NCBI GenBank assembly: GCA_028564675.1
Contig: JAOVVO010000052.1
Coordinates: 62,001 to 126,000, forward strand
Source: Onchocerca lupi
Taxonomy: Eukaryota; Nematoda; Chromadorea; Rhabditida; Onchocercidae
DNA length: 64,000 nucleotides
Direction of reading: 5' to 3'
Position numbers and translations under genes: made by a program. The notes under the pieces are model-generated. The model saw only the letters and a list, made by a program, of their open reading frames with translations, was not told the DNA's origin and ran no database searches. Within the stretch, counting starts at the first letter, position 1. Each line of letters begins with the position of its first letter. Below, piece by piece: positions 1-13,367 of this stretch.

Positions 1-3000
1 GTACCAAGTAAAGTTCATACGTATGTTTTATGCATGGAGCACATGGCCGGCCTCATTCCTGTTCTGCTTGGCAAGCAAACGAATAGAATCATTCCTCAAT
101 TCCAGATTTCTCTTTACAATCCCAAATTAACATTGATAAAATCGGATAGTGGGAGCTCTGCCCAAGTTGGTGAGTGTTCTAGAATTTCTTTTTTCATTTG
201 GACATTAATTTAAATTATTAAATGCGCCAAAATCACGCACTATTCCTTTCCATTCAAATTGATAACTAATTTTAAAATTAATTTATGAGATCTTGTTCGA
301 AGTTTAAACAAATATTTATCCATAAATATGAAGTGGTATGCATCTATGATTGCATATATTTGTTTATTTGTAGAAGATGTTGGCGCATTTGCTCGGCCAT
401 CTACACAGCGGAATTCTGTTTGGAGGAGAAGTAAACGCCAATTAAGAGCTTTCATGAATCGCTATGTTAACTATCCTGTCGGCAAAAGTAATGATAAATT
501 AGTCCAGGTAGATGCATTTGTTATGAAAAATCCATGAATGCAGAAATGTGATTCAAATTATGTATTAATAGTATTTTTTTTTTTTTTTTAGATCACTTCC
601 AATGTATGGTGCACTCGTTTCAAAATGTTATCCGTCACAACTAATATTCTTCCAACTTTTCTTGCTCAAGTTTGTTTATTTTCAAGCAATTTCCGATCAA
701 TAAATTTATCAAATAAGGATTTCATAAACTGGAGAATCAGAGGCCGAAAGAGAAAAATCGAAACTAAAAGAAATCCAGTCTGATATAGAAAGCCTTAATT
801 TCAGGTTGTTTACAAGACTTCACTTCTTCACTTGCAACCTCGTCAAATGACCGTACAGTTGGCCGACTTGACCAAAAGAACTGGCAATCCTCTAGTAAGT
901 GCGCATTATGCAGCATATCGCTACCCAAGAAATGGAGCACAGTTAAGTAACAACAGTGACTTTTCGAATGAAAACAGTGTTCGCAATGTGGCTGTCGCTC
1001 CATGTGATCGGTGTGTATTTATATTTAAAATTTTCGTTTTATATGTTTAGATTTTTGTTGTATATAGTTAAAGTGGTGGAAATATGAAAAACATCTATAA
1101 GTTGTAATGAAATAATTGGTACTTTTGCAGTCTTCATGAATTTTTTATTTGAGAGAAAATTTGGTCAGAAGGCATAGTACGGCAATTGATGTAGAACCAC
1201 TGATTGATGAGACAGTTGAGGAACCACTATCAACTGAAGAAAAACTTCTTTTTCAAGTACGTTTAATTCTAATAATGATTTTAGGTTGGGCTCGATTGAT
1301 TTGTTAAACAGTGAACATTGATATTATTTGTTGCAAAAAATATCGATTATTAATGGTTGAAAAGAAAGACCTTTCGCAAATTCTTTCGCAAGAATTTAAA
1401 ATGTGGTTATTCCGATGTAAAATAATAAAATATATTGAGATGGTTTTATAAAGCAGAAAATTCCTTCAGAATGTAAACAATTTTATAATCATTCATGTTT
1501 GTTTAATTGTAGAGTGTCTTATCAGAATTCAGTGATTTGAAAGCGGCAGTGGAAAAGCATATTGCAAGGATGAAGTGTTTTGCTAGTGATCTTGAAAAAT
1601 CATCGCAGAAATTAGATTCTTTCGGTGATACCACCAAAGATATGTTAATAAGATATGTCTCCAAAATATCAACAAGAGCAACAACTCTTCCCAAGGAAGT
1701 ATGCGTAGTTGGTTCAAGTATAAAAACGCAGCGTAGTGAACTCACTTACATTGGACCTTCAACATCTAGTAATCAGTGGTCTCAACAATTCGATGATATT
1801 GAGGTTATTATTACTGATGTTTCATATGATTTCCATACAGTTTGGTATTCTAATCGGCAGACAATTATGTTTCTGAAGTATAAGCAAGGACAACAACTCT
1901 TCCCATTGAAATATGCGTTGCAAATATTTTGTTAAAATCTGCATTACTGTAATCTTCGTTTTTTTTTTTTTGAATCAGATATCAGTGTTATTTTCTTTGA
2001 AGACGTTATATAAATCAATCATTTAAATGTAAACCTTAATGTACAGAAATATTGTGCGATTCATTTTTTTATCTTGAATTCGTATTGATTATATTGCAAA
2101 GCTGCTTTTTAGTATATTGATGAGGATGATGCTGTTATTATGCATGATACTGTTGAACGTACTCCACTCATCGATTCTCTCAAAGCTACCGAAACCTCTC
2201 GCAAAGGTAATTTATTACAATTTACTTTTTGCTAGTATTCATTATGTTTATTTTAATAGACTTTTCGCAAGAAAAGTTAATATTTGAAGTAGTGCACTTA
2301 GGGACGATACTTTTGCAGTGATTCCTGAACAAGTTGCATAGTTCTAATGTTTTGAATATTTCGAAATAAATGTTTATAACTTTAGGGATGAGGCAGTTAA
2401 GTGATATAACATCAGTACTGGATAAGCTGGCAAAGTTAGCGAATGACCTAACTACTCGCTGTACAGTGGGACAATTAAGTAATGACGAAAGCTCATATCC
2501 AATGAATCTACAACCTCTATCATATCGCTGTGTGAATGTAAGTATCATAAAATAACATGAAATTTTGATTTCAGAAGAACATTCCAGTTTGTGCATGAAC
2601 CATCAGTTCTTTGCATTATAATATTTTCATTTCATAGAAAATCTTCGAATATGGGGAAAATCAATCAGTTATTTTAATTGATCATTATTACTAAACAAAT
2701 AAACTTATGAAATCAGGTTTTTTGAACAGTTTTTAAGTTTAGGATTCGATAAAAGAAAGTCATGCAACAGTATCCTCCCTAAGATCTCAGCTGAAGGATA
2801 TTTCGAAGAAAGTTTCACAAATCGAAAAGAAAATTAGTTATGGTAAACTAGGTTTTCTTATTTTCACTTATTAGTTTGATATCGTTGTCATCTTTTGCTT
2901 TTTACTATGACCAAAATAAATATATTTCAAAATCATTTTTTTTCACTGTGCGTTGAAAATAACTTTGAATAGTTTCGTTTTATAAACATAAAAACCGTAT

Positions 3001-4147
3001 TAATTTTAGGTGACGAATTACTCGATGAAGTTTGTGGTGATTTGCAAGAAAGAATTCAGCATATCAAAGCAGTGCTTGGTGAACAGCCAGCATTAAATGA
3101 TGAAACTGTTTCTTTCCTTACTATGAATAATAAAGCTCCTTTCTGGAATGAAGCCAGCCAAGTGTATCAGGTAGGCACATTTTCTGCTCTAATATAAAAT
3201 GTGAAATTTAATGAGTTCATAGATTAGATAAGTATGGTTCTCATAGTATTATTAAATCTCCTAGACTATTTAACACCAACTCAATTTTTTTAACTGTTTA
3301 TAATATAGTCGTGCAACCTCTTGTCTTTTATTCATGTCATTGCCTGATGATCATTTTAGAATTATTGTTTCTGTTCGTTTCGTTGTAGTTTGTCCGTTTG
3401 AATTCATTTATCTTATGCATGGCATAATTTTGGTTTCATACTAATCAAACTTGAAGACTATTCGACATTACACAGTCAGTTCTTTTCGTTCGGACGTTGT
3501 GATATGAAATTTAATAGGATGATGGTTATAGTCAGAAAATTATAGCCCAACTATTTTAGTTTTGGCTCGACTGCACAGTTTGATTTTATTGAAATCTTAC
3601 CATTTCTAATTTCAATTTGATTGCTGGTTTATCATATCCTTATTTGTTTAACAATATTTTTCATTGCTAAGATTAACTGTTTTGATAGTCATTCAATTAA
3701 CATTTCAAGTGTGATCCAGTAATAATCGCAATTCGAACAGTAACATTATATCTGCAATTTTGTTCTGATTGAGCAAGTCTTAATTAATTTTTGGTTAATC
3801 TTAATGAAGTGGAGATCATCAGGAATTATCCTAAGATAAAGCTCCATTAGTCTTCTCGTGTTTATACTTCCTTGGGTTCTTATCTCAATTAACATAAATG
3901 GATTACTGGAGAATATGTAAACAGTCAAGTTCCACTTCATATGGAGATTAATTTGTTTTAGCTAGATTTTGGTGGTCGAGTAACTCAAGAATCAGCGAAG
4001 AATTTTCAAATCGAATATGATAATCAGCAAGTAATGCAATTTGGACGTATAGAAAATGGCGCTTATACACTTGATTTCTGTTCGCCATTCACTGCTGTGC
4101 AAGCATTTGCTGTTGCACTCGCATCCATTACTCAACGCTTGAAATAA
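1..4147 (+). CDS. TULP4: Tubby-like protein 4 (TULP4/TUSP type), 3' part
   Basis: Eleven exons give one frame of 552 residues with the 5' end off the window: 1-169, 374-507, 592-669, 805-1010, 1169-1256, 1513-1803, 2113-2206, 2386-2537, 2743-2842, 3010-3170 and 3962-4147 (TAA). Recognition rests on the split tubby domain. Early exons carry ITSNVWCTRFKML and VYKTSLLHLQPRQMT. The last two carry NNKAPFWNEASQVYQ then LDFGGRVTQESAKNFQI, and the end is FTAVQAFAVALASITQRLK, all typical of TULP4. A long low-similarity insert with a coiled-coil-like stretch (exons at 2386-2842) separates the halves, as in the family. TULP4 proteins carry N-terminal WD40 repeats and a SOCS box and are thought to be substrate adaptors of a cullin ubiquitin ligase; those parts lie outside the window. 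The end of the 1513-1803 exon (donor GTTATT) is the least certain boundary. It converges with NFS1. Confidence 0.9.
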
Positions 4148-5557
4148 TAAATATTCGAAAGCTCAGTTTCTTTAAAATGATTTCATCGGTGATTTTATCT
4201 TAGATCTGCCACTAGTGAAGGTAAATTCGTCAATCAAATAATGCAATTTATTCGGATAAAGTGATTTGCCATTTAGGCCGGCCTTATGACGTCTGTTCCT
4301 CATTACTTACTGGTACACTGCTGATGCAGTTTACTGTGCTTTCAATATATTCTATGATACTGAAACATAATGACATGGTATATCATGTCGATTCTTCCTT
4401 ATTCATAGTAATTGTTGTTGACTGGTTGAAATCCCGGTTAGTTTTATATTATTTATTTCTGTGATCCGATTATTCATTCAGTCACCGGTATTTCTATTTG
4501 CCAATCTTTGGAAAATGGAATGCCAATGTTGCAATCACATCATAACATTTCGATTGCTCTTTGTATTTTTATGTTCTATTTTTATAATTGCTAAATTCAT
4601 TTTTATCCACTTTATCATTTATTATAAATGGATTTAACCAAGTCTTTCAAAATAATAAGGTTTTTAGAGATTTATTATCTATACATTATTTTTAAGCACC
4701 GATTCTAAACACTGTCCAAACAAGTCAATATAATTTTTTTTCTGTTATACTCATGAACTGTGATTTAGTCCAAGATATGTATATTCATGTAAATTTTGAA
4801 TTATTATTATTCCAGCAAATTGTATTAGTCGTTTTATGACATTTAAAACTGGTGACATTAATTCGCTCGGTTTGGTATATAACGGACAGTTCTTTTCTAA
4901 TATAATAAATATTTTATCGCCTTTTTTAATTCATTCCATATCTTCATTCCAGAAATTCATTCTGTGGTTATACGACTTGATAATATATGTATGAATTATA
5001 TTTGTTTTGTATCTTCACGTAAAATTGAAAATGAAGAGTTCTTGAAATGAACTGTTACAATTGAAGATTTTAGGATAATGCATCAAATTACGCATTAATC
5101 AGAATTATTTCGCATTTTGTTTACTGTCGTAGACTTACAACGAGTTTCATCTTTCCAGCTGTGTTTCGATGATTGGCAAGATGATCTTAATAAGTTTTTG
5201 TGTTATCAACTAGGATTATTCGAGAAATCTCCCAAAAAAAAAAGTAGAAATTGCAGTTGTTTTTCACTTATAATCAAAAATGTCTAGAACTAATTCAATC
5301 GAATATTCCTTACTTCGTAATCCGTGATCAGCATGCACAATTACTTTACTTCAAAGTAAAAGTATGTAGTATTTCAACAATCACAAAATCACCAACAGAA
5401 TAAACTGCAGCGCATGATGAGGTATGGAAAGAATCGCTAAGTAATAATCAATTCATTGATTTTATACATCCAAACAGTGACGTTAATTCAATAAAATATT
5501 TTTGAAAACCGGTGAAATATTAGCCGTATTTTGAATGTGAACAAATGAGATCACTAA
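4148..5557. other. Intergenic region between convergent TULP4-like and NFS1 genes
   Basis: AT-rich DNA holding the 3' UTRs of the two converging genes. An AATAAA overlaps the TULP4-like stop region. The short open frames (for example 4261-4464) are hydrophobic, lack splice context and resemble no family I know. Nothing else recognised. Confidence 0.6.
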
Positions 5558-8302
5558 TTACTGTTGGCTCCATTCTATACTCTTCAAATCAGTGCCTTCC
5601 TGGATCATTTCCCATAATGGACTCATTTCCCTTAGTCGTTCTACTTCTTTAATACAAAGATCAGCCGTATAATCAATTTCCTGGAAATCACGACTGAAGA
5701 ACCGAATAGACAAGACAAAGTAAGAAAAATAAATTTTTATAGTTAAAAGAGAAAAAAAAAAGTCACGACATTATATAAAAATTGTTTCATATTGAAAATA
5801 ACCTCTTCGGTGGTAAACCTTCCAATCCCGAATCTAATGCTAGAATGAGCCAAATCTTCTTCGGCTCCTATAGCCCGAAGAACATAAGAAGGTTCAAGTG
5901 ATGCACTGGTACATGCACTACCTGATGACAATGCCACATTTTTTAAGCCCATCAGCAAACTTTCACCTTCAACGCAAGAAAATGAAAGATTCAGACAGCC
6001 TGAAAAAATATGAAATATCTATCTATATAACTGATATAATTACGTTTATAATTATAGAATTAGAAGTGGTTCACAGACAGATTACTCGAATGATTACTCA
6101 GATGCTCATTTAAGATCACTACGAAAAAAAACTTTTATCGCTACAATCTTAGTTTTCAAACCTAGTCAAAAAAGTGCTCTTGAATAGTAAAGGCAATCAT
6201 AAAAACCAACCCTGATAAGTCCGTTCTGGATCACCATTTCGCACAACATGACTCAACTTAGAATTTATACGATCCAGTAATCGCTTCGATAAACGTTCGA
6301 TATGTTTTTTATCCATTTCCATTTCTTCTGCTGCGATAGCACAAGCCTGAATTAATTGAAAAAGAAAATTACCTTTTATTTAGCATATAAATTGGACTTC
6401 CAAAAGCAAAAAAAAATAAATAAAAAGAACTTTGCCAAAGCCAACAATAAGCGGTGTTGGCAGAGTTCCTGATCGCATACCCCTCTCCTGCCCACCTCCT
6501 GACATTTGCGGTTCCAATCGAACACGAGGCCTCCGACGAACATAAATTGCTCCAATGCCTTAAAAACATTATTTTTAATTATATTCAGTTTAATTATGAA
6601 TATATTCTTTTTCAATAATCATGAGACTTCATACATTTCCACCTCATTTTTAAAAATAATCACAGTGGCAGTCATGTAATTTTAATTAACAGGAACTAAA
6701 TGACTATGGTCGAGAAAACAACAGTATAAAAAAAAAAAAACTATATTTTTTTATAATGAATCCCGAATCTTAACTCTGATAATCATTCACCTTTTGGCCC
6801 GTAAATTTTATGACCACTAATAGACATTAAATCAATATTCATATCGTTAACATCAATCGATATTTTGCCAACAGCTTGCGCTGCATCGCAATGGAAAAAC
6901 ACTTTTTTTTCCCGACATAGTTTGCCTGTAAGTAATTAAAAGATGAAAGATGAAATCTAACTATGCATCCTTGCTATTGACTAGAATAAATGATATAGTT
7001 CTTAAACATATTTTCTCAATATCGAGGCTTCTTACAGAGCAGAATATGTAGATAATAATGTCTAATTAAACTAATGCGTCTAAAATTTCGCATAAAACAG
7101 TATCAATATCTCTGCCTTGGATGAATAAGGATAAAAATAACCAATTTCTTTGGTAGGCTGAATGACACCAATTTCATTATTCAGAACCATTACAGATACA
7201 AGGATGGTTTCATCTGTGATCGCATTTTCTAGTTCCTATAATATGAAATTAAGATTTCCAAGTTTGAATACAATAAAAAGCACGATTACTTCTCTCATAT
7301 TATTCCCGCTCTTTCTAAATTGTCATTCAAATATCCTGTTTTCTAAATCATTTATTCTGACTAAGAAATGGAAAGCTTGCCTTCAAACTGACTAATCCAC
7401 TTTTCTGGACAGGTAAATAGGTTATTTTGAAGCCTTTGGTTGATAAGTGACGACAAGAATCCAGCACGCATTTGTGCTCCTAAAGAATTTAAATGGAAAT
7501 AATAAATTCCAAAAAGGCGCACCATTTGATCAAGAAATAAAAGAGAAGATGGAAATTCGATTCTCATAGAACGAAGATAATAAATTGAAATAAACACAGC
7601 TTCTAACCGTTTGAACTGTGATCACGTGATTCTTCCCTGTTTCTTTATAAAAATTGGCTATTCCTTTAACGGCGATGTTATTCGATTCCGTAGCGCCGGA
7701 AGTGAAAATAATTTCACGTGAATCTGCTCCGATTAATTTCGCCACCTGAACAAAGAAATTTAGGTTAACGAAAGAGTAACATGGAACGCATCAATACCCA
7801 TTATTAACATCAATATCAATATAATTTTTTAAAACTATCACCTGTAAGCGAGCTTTTTCGACAGCTTCTTCAGCTTCCCATCCATAAAAATGAGTTTTGC
7901 TATGAGGATTACCATATGCGCTCACCATATATGGTATCATGGCATCTACTACTCGTGGGTCCTTCAAGCAAAATTTTAGATTTCAAAAAGTTCGAAAACT
8001 CTGCAAACAAATCTAAAACTTATAGTTAATGAGCAGATTAATATTAAAGTCCTGACAAACTCAAATGACCTAAAGTGGCAAGTGATATACTTATTTCTTG
8101 CAACTGGCAACCTATTACTTTCAATGGAAGAGAAGAAACAGGCAATAACCATCGGTGTAGTTGCTTGCACATCCAAATACAGAGGTTTCAATTGCGAATT
8201 TTGCGTTGTCTTCATTGTCATCGCACGAACTGCGTACTGCCTTAAGGCGGTAACAGCAGTAGCTCCGGATTTAGGCGAGACAACAACCATCGCTGTGAAC
8301 AT
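5558..8302 (-). CDS. NFS1: Cysteine desulfurase NFS1, mitochondrial
   Basis: Complete gene of ten exons and 440 residues on the minus strand: 8302-8150, 7961-7842, 7745-7608, 7479-7381, 7235-7142, 6925-6791, 6558-6431, 6346-6211, 5999-5803 and 5680-5558. The PLP enzyme takes sulfur from L-cysteine for Fe-S cluster assembly with ISCU, frataxin and ISD11 in mitochondria. Seen: a basic N-terminus with few acidic residues (targeting-like), LDVQATTPMDPRVVDAM, TSGATESNNIAVKG, HCDAAQAVGK, the PLP-lysine motif SISGHKIYGPKG, the mobile catalytic-cysteine loop SSGSACTS, and a C-terminus ending LKSIEWSQQ, the conserved eukaryotic tail. Length matches the family. Exon 4 must end at AAG before GCAAGC, a GC-AG intron. 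Exon 7 uses a weak donor, GTTCTT. An ATTTAG about 14 bases upstream of the ATG could be a spliced-leader acceptor. Confidence 0.95.
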
Positions 8303-9019
8303 TAGCTTGTTTAGAACTAAATCATTAATTGTGAATTGTCATGTTACATTGATGTACCTAATGTTATTGTGAATGATATACTAAAAACAGTAAATTGGAA
8401 TTCAAATATTCGTACATTATATTCTCTAATATTTCCTATTGTTTCTAAAACATATACACAAGTTGAGACACATACTGCGAAATAAATACATGGCTTTAGT
8501 TCAATTCAACGAAATTACATTCAAATTACGGAAAAGGGAAAAAACTGGTATTTTGCAAAGGATGCGAAAATAAACATTTTTACGGAACTCTGATAAATTT
8601 CAATTTTTCACTATCCTCACCATCTCCTTTGATAAATACGCAAACGGATACATTCACATATTTATATATGAGTCGAAGTTAATTACAGAAAATTTATTGA
8701 GACATCCTGCATAATATTCCTTGAATTTTACTGCTCTGGTTGCAAAGTTTGCTTTTCCGGAAATGGTGGAAACTTCCCCGGAAATAGGCAAATACCGTTA
8801 AATGATACATTAAAGCACAAACACCAACATCAATATGAAGATCACCAATTAAGTTAATACTGATTTTGATCACTTCAGAGCTGCAATTGTCATTGAAGGT
8901 TTGAACAAGAAGACGAAGTACCGTATCTAAGTTAGCAGTTGAAGTGAGGTTGTCGTGTTGTGTCTCTCGATGAGGTTTGGATGGATGTGAGTGCGGAGGA
9001 GGAGCAGCCCGGGAGGAGT
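8303..9019. promoter_or_regulatory. Shared upstream region of NFS1 and CK2 alpha (divergent pair)
   Basis: About 720 bases separate the two divergently transcribed start codons, so both promoters and 5' UTRs must lie here unless a distant leader exon exists. The half near CK2 alpha is less AT-rich than the surrounding introns. No TATA box or known operator was recognised. Open frames here (8694-9041 minus, 8960 plus) look non-coding; the plus one merely runs in frame into CK2 alpha exon 1. Confidence 0.45.
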
Positions 9020-11946
9020 ATGCCAATACCGAGCCGTGCAAGTGTCTATGCAGAGGTTAGTGATATTTTCTGTTGTAAATGGTTGACCCTTGACCTCAAA
9101 TGGAATCAAATTATCGAAATAGGTATTTCAGTGTGTATCATTAACCACTAATACATTTACTTGTTATCCATGCACAGTTCACGTACATCCTATATAATAC
9201 GAATATTAGTAATACTAGCATATAGTAAATTTGATAACATGTAATCATAAAAATAGAAACGAATGAAAGCTTCAGTTATATGCCATTGTTGTATTGCCTT
9301 TCGAAATGAATAATATAACTTTGATGAAATTTATTAGTATCTTGTCATAATAGATGAAAAAGTATTTGTTTTCCAGGTTAATCAGCAGAAACCTCGTGAA
9401 TATTGGGACTATGAATGTCACATGATAGAATGGGGTAATATCGATGATTATCAATTAATCAGAAAATTGGGACGTGGCAAGTATAGTGAAGTTTTTGAAG
9501 GTGTCAGATCACCGTTAGATGAAAAATGTGTTATCAAAATCCTTAAGGCTTGTTTTTATTTTTAATTTATCTTAAATTTCTGCTCATTGGAAGAAATTTT
9601 TTAGTGTTATACAAAAACAAAGTAGGATTTTCGAACTTTCGCTAGTATGTTTGATGACAGATCAAATAAGAAATTTTTTTTTTTATTTTAAGATGACTTA
9701 ACAAAAAGAGGCATTTACTTTACACTTTCTCTTGAAAAAAGCATGAACTACGATATTATGGACATTGATTGTTTTGTCATTGTTGACAGTTTCAAAAGGT
9801 AAAAAAAAGTGTCCTATATTTTTCAGCCTGTCAAGAAGAAAAAGATAAAGCGTGAAATCAAGATCTTGGAGAATTTAAGGGGAGGGACAAATATAATCAC
9901 ATTGCTGGATGTCGTGAAGGATCCTATTTCTAGAACTCCAGCACTTGTTTTCGAATATGTCAATAATACTGACTTCAAGGTTAGGTATCGAAATATTTCC
10001 GAGGAAATATTTTTTATTGGTATTCTTGCAGAAGGGGCTATAAAAATTGCAACTTGAGTATGTCAGCATCCTGTAATTGCAAATATTGTTGTTTGGTTAA
10101 GCAGTCCTAAAGGTTTACTAGTTGATAACTAGTAAATATTTTAACAGTTGGGGAAATGAACCGAGTGATTAGACATCTATATTAGTTTTTTTTAAAAAGT
10201 CTATGCATGACTGTTGTTGCTTGATCGCGTTATCAGTATTAATTTTGTGTAGATGCGAATGAAATTATTCTTTCATTGCTCCTGTTCCTTCATTTCGTTT
10301 CTCGACAAATATTAGAGTAACGTCGTTGGGGCGGGATTGCAGAATGAGTGATATTAATTTAATGGCAGTCATTGTAACAGCAGTGGTTAGTGGATGCCTT
10401 AATAACTTTCAGTAGACCATAGTTTTAGGTTAGGCTTCACTAATTTATGTATGCTTCAGCAACTTTATCAGACGCTGACTGATTACGATATCCGCTATTA
10501 TTTGTACGAATTATTAAAAGCCCTTGATTACTGCCATTCACAGGGCATAATGCATCGTGATGTCAAGCCACATAACGTTATGATCGATCATGATAAGCGA
10601 ACAGTTAGTAAATTATGTAATTTCATTAATTTATTTGAAAATTCTCCATAATTTATGGTGCATGGAAATTATATGTACTATGTTTTTAAACTTGTTCTTT
10701 GTTTTATGAAAAGGAATATAAATGAACAGCAGTAATAAATTAATATCAATAAGTTTATATATTTTTAGTTAAGACTTATTGATTGGGGATTGGCTGAGTT
10801 TTATCATCCGCGTCAAGAATATAATGTGCGTGTTGCATCACGTTATTTCAAAGGTCCCGAACTCTTAGTTGATTATCAGGTCAAATTGATTTTTTTATTT
10901 TCTTCTTGCATTATTTTGAATTTCGCCCAAAATTTTTCCACTTTCAAGCTTTTTTATTCCATGTTTTTAATTTATTTTTTCAGTGTTATGATTATTCACT
11001 GGATATGTGGAGTTTAGGCTGCATGCTTGCTAGTATGATTTTTAGGAAAGAACCATTCTTTCATGGTCATGACAACTATGATCAGGTTTGCACTAACTAA
11101 TAACTTAACTTTAATTTACTTGTATCAAAAAAAAAAAAAAAAAAGAGAATATTAACTCCTCACTTCTCGAGTGTTTTTAATTTATCTTTCGGAAGCTTTT
11201 CGATATATTAAGTAGATTTGATATTTGATCCTGAGTACATATTTTTTTGTATTTTTCAGCTAGTGCGAATTGCAAAGGTTTTGGGCACTGAAGAACTGTT
11301 TGAATACATAGATAAATATCAGATTGATTTAGATCCCCGATTTAACGATATTCTTGGACGGTTAGTTTTAGTCGTCAAAATAATTTTATATTATTGCGAA
11401 TTGCATCCTGCTTATTTCATCATTTTAATGAATACTTTCCTGAAAGTGGTTGTTTAGGCATTCCAAGAAACGCTGGGAACGGTTTGTGCACAGCGAAAAT
11501 CAGCATCTGGTTTCTGCTGAATCGGTAGATTTTCTGGATAAATTGCTTCGTTATGACCATCAGGAACGACTTACTGCAAAGGAAGCTATGCAGCATCCAT
11601 ATTTCTATCCTGTTGTTGAAAATGAGCAGCGCACTAAGCAAGATCTGGCTACATCTGTTGCTAATTGTAAGTTTTATTACTTTTGGGAGAGATGCCGAAA
11701 AGAGAAGAAGAAACTTGTGTATGTGTCTCTTTGTCTTCTTTTCTATAAATAATTTATCTAGACTAATTGTAAATTTTTTCTCTCAAATATTCTTTAGTCT
11801 CTTCATTTGCATTGTCAAACCAGTGAATCCTGTTGTTTTTAGCTGGAACGCCAGGAAATTTGAATGCACCAGTGGGAACTCCACTTTTGAACAACAGTGG
11901 AACTGTATCTTCTCCTCCAGCTACGACGCAGTCGGCACAGTCTTGA
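9020..11946 (+). CDS. kin-3: Casein kinase 2 catalytic subunit alpha
   Basis: Nine exons, 376 residues: 9020-9055, 9377-9547, 9827-9979, 10460-10603, 10769-10879, 10984-11085, 11260-11360, 11458-11666 and 11843-11946. CK2 alpha is a constitutively active Ser/Thr kinase for acidic sites, acting as an alpha2-beta2 holoenzyme in nucleus and cytoplasm. Seen: start MPIPSRASVYAE, glycine loop LGRGKYSEVFEG, catalytic lysine in VIKILK, basic cluster PVKKKKIKREIK, loop HRDVKPHNVMID, the CK2-specific DWG in RLIDWGLAEFYHP, and GCMLASMIFRKEPFF. The start is fixed by the conserved MPIPSRA; upstream in-frame methionines are not conserved. The tail after the kinase domain is Ser/Thr/Pro-rich and lineage-variable. 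Intron 2 (9548-9826) must start with GC (AAG then GCTTGT), since no GT keeps KILK joined to PVKKKK. Confidence 0.96.
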
Positions 11947-13367
11947 CTGATAAAAGTGAACTCATATGACGAGGTTACGTGTGACAATGTGTAAAGCACT
12001 TTTGCCTCTTATCACTTTTGAAAATACATATTGGTAATTTCATGTGAACAATTGGCGGCTCTGACTATTTAAGTGAAAGGAAATATCCTCTGCTTAATTC
12101 CCATCATTAATTTTTTTCCAAGATATGTTATACTCGATTTTTTTTTGCTCAGCGAAAGATTTGTATAAAAGATCATGTTGTTAAAAGCATTTTTTCTTCA
12201 TGGATCTTCCTTCCTTTTATGTTTTCTTCCGTCAAATGCATATGAATTTCATTCGTTGAACTGTATGGATAGTTAATTTAAAAAAAAGAAAAAAAAAAAA
12301 AAGAAAAAGAAAATGTTTCTTGATTCTCTCAGTGTCATCGTACAAAAGAAATGTTTATGAACACTTGTCACAGTGGAGCTGGCATAAACTTTCCGAGAGA
12401 TGATGTCCTAATATTTCCATTAAATCCAAGTAGACTTAAGCTACCCATCCATGAATTCTACTGTCTCCATGAATAGTGGAACTCGGTTTAAGTGACCGTG
12501 TTTTCCGATGTTACGAAGCGATCCACTTTTTGTTCCTGGATGAATTCGAGTTTATCCAGACTCAGGAATAGGGATTTGTAATGATTTTGATAATAGCTAC
12601 GTATTGCTGGTAAAACTTATTCGAATCCAAAATGAGTGTGTTTTTGACACAAGTGTTATTAATAAAGTATATGTTTTAACACGTTTTACAGCATTAAAAT
12701 AAATATCAGTTCTGCCATTTGAGTTAGAGCAATAAACTTGGTGTTTTGAATATTTATTTAAAGTAGTTGAAGAACAATGAAGTTCCTATTTATTTGCATC
12801 AGCATATTTATTATCGAAAACACACAATCAAAGACTACAAATCAAAATATTAGATTGACGATATTTTGAGTATATGATTTATAATTAGCTTGGCGAGAAA
12901 AAAATAGGAAACAAAGTAAAGAAGGGAACAAAATAACCAGAAATGGTTATGATTTTTCCATTCATTTTTCAACCTTTTCCAACAAAACTTCTGCTTGAGC
13001 GTTGAAGTTTGGCTGCTCTCGTTTGCTCTTTTTTGATAATTCATTTGATCCATATAAGTAAGTTCTTCATCGATTGCTTTGAAATTTCAAGAAACGTTGC
13101 ATTCGACTAGGCGCTTGTTTCTATATTGATATACCTACTTTTTTTTATTAGTCACATCTTTGACAAGAAAAGTAGATGAGCGGATTGAATCTATTGACTA
13201 CGTTTACTTTCTGTAATAAAATGTGAGGTCAATTAATCAAGAGGCGATATGCTGGAGGAGGAGGAGGAGCCCTTTAGTAGGATTCAAAAGTTCAGGACTT
13301 CGGAGCTTGAGCCAGTTTTAGTCACAAGTTTTATGGAGCAGGAGTTCAAGTTCGAGTTCAGTCACAA
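11947..13367. other. CK2 alpha 3' flank and intergenic DNA
   Basis: Holds the CK2 alpha 3' UTR, an A-rich run near 12279-12312 and a plausible polyadenylation signal AATAAA near 12660. A short GGA repeat lies near 13255. The minus open frame 12850-13053 (67 codons) matches nothing I know. No other feature recognised. Confidence 0.5.

Noticed and set aside
6369..6615. Two overlapping minus open frames
   Set aside because: They are out-of-frame readings of NFS1 exon 7 (6558-6431), whose true frame reads GGGQERGMRSGTLPTP.
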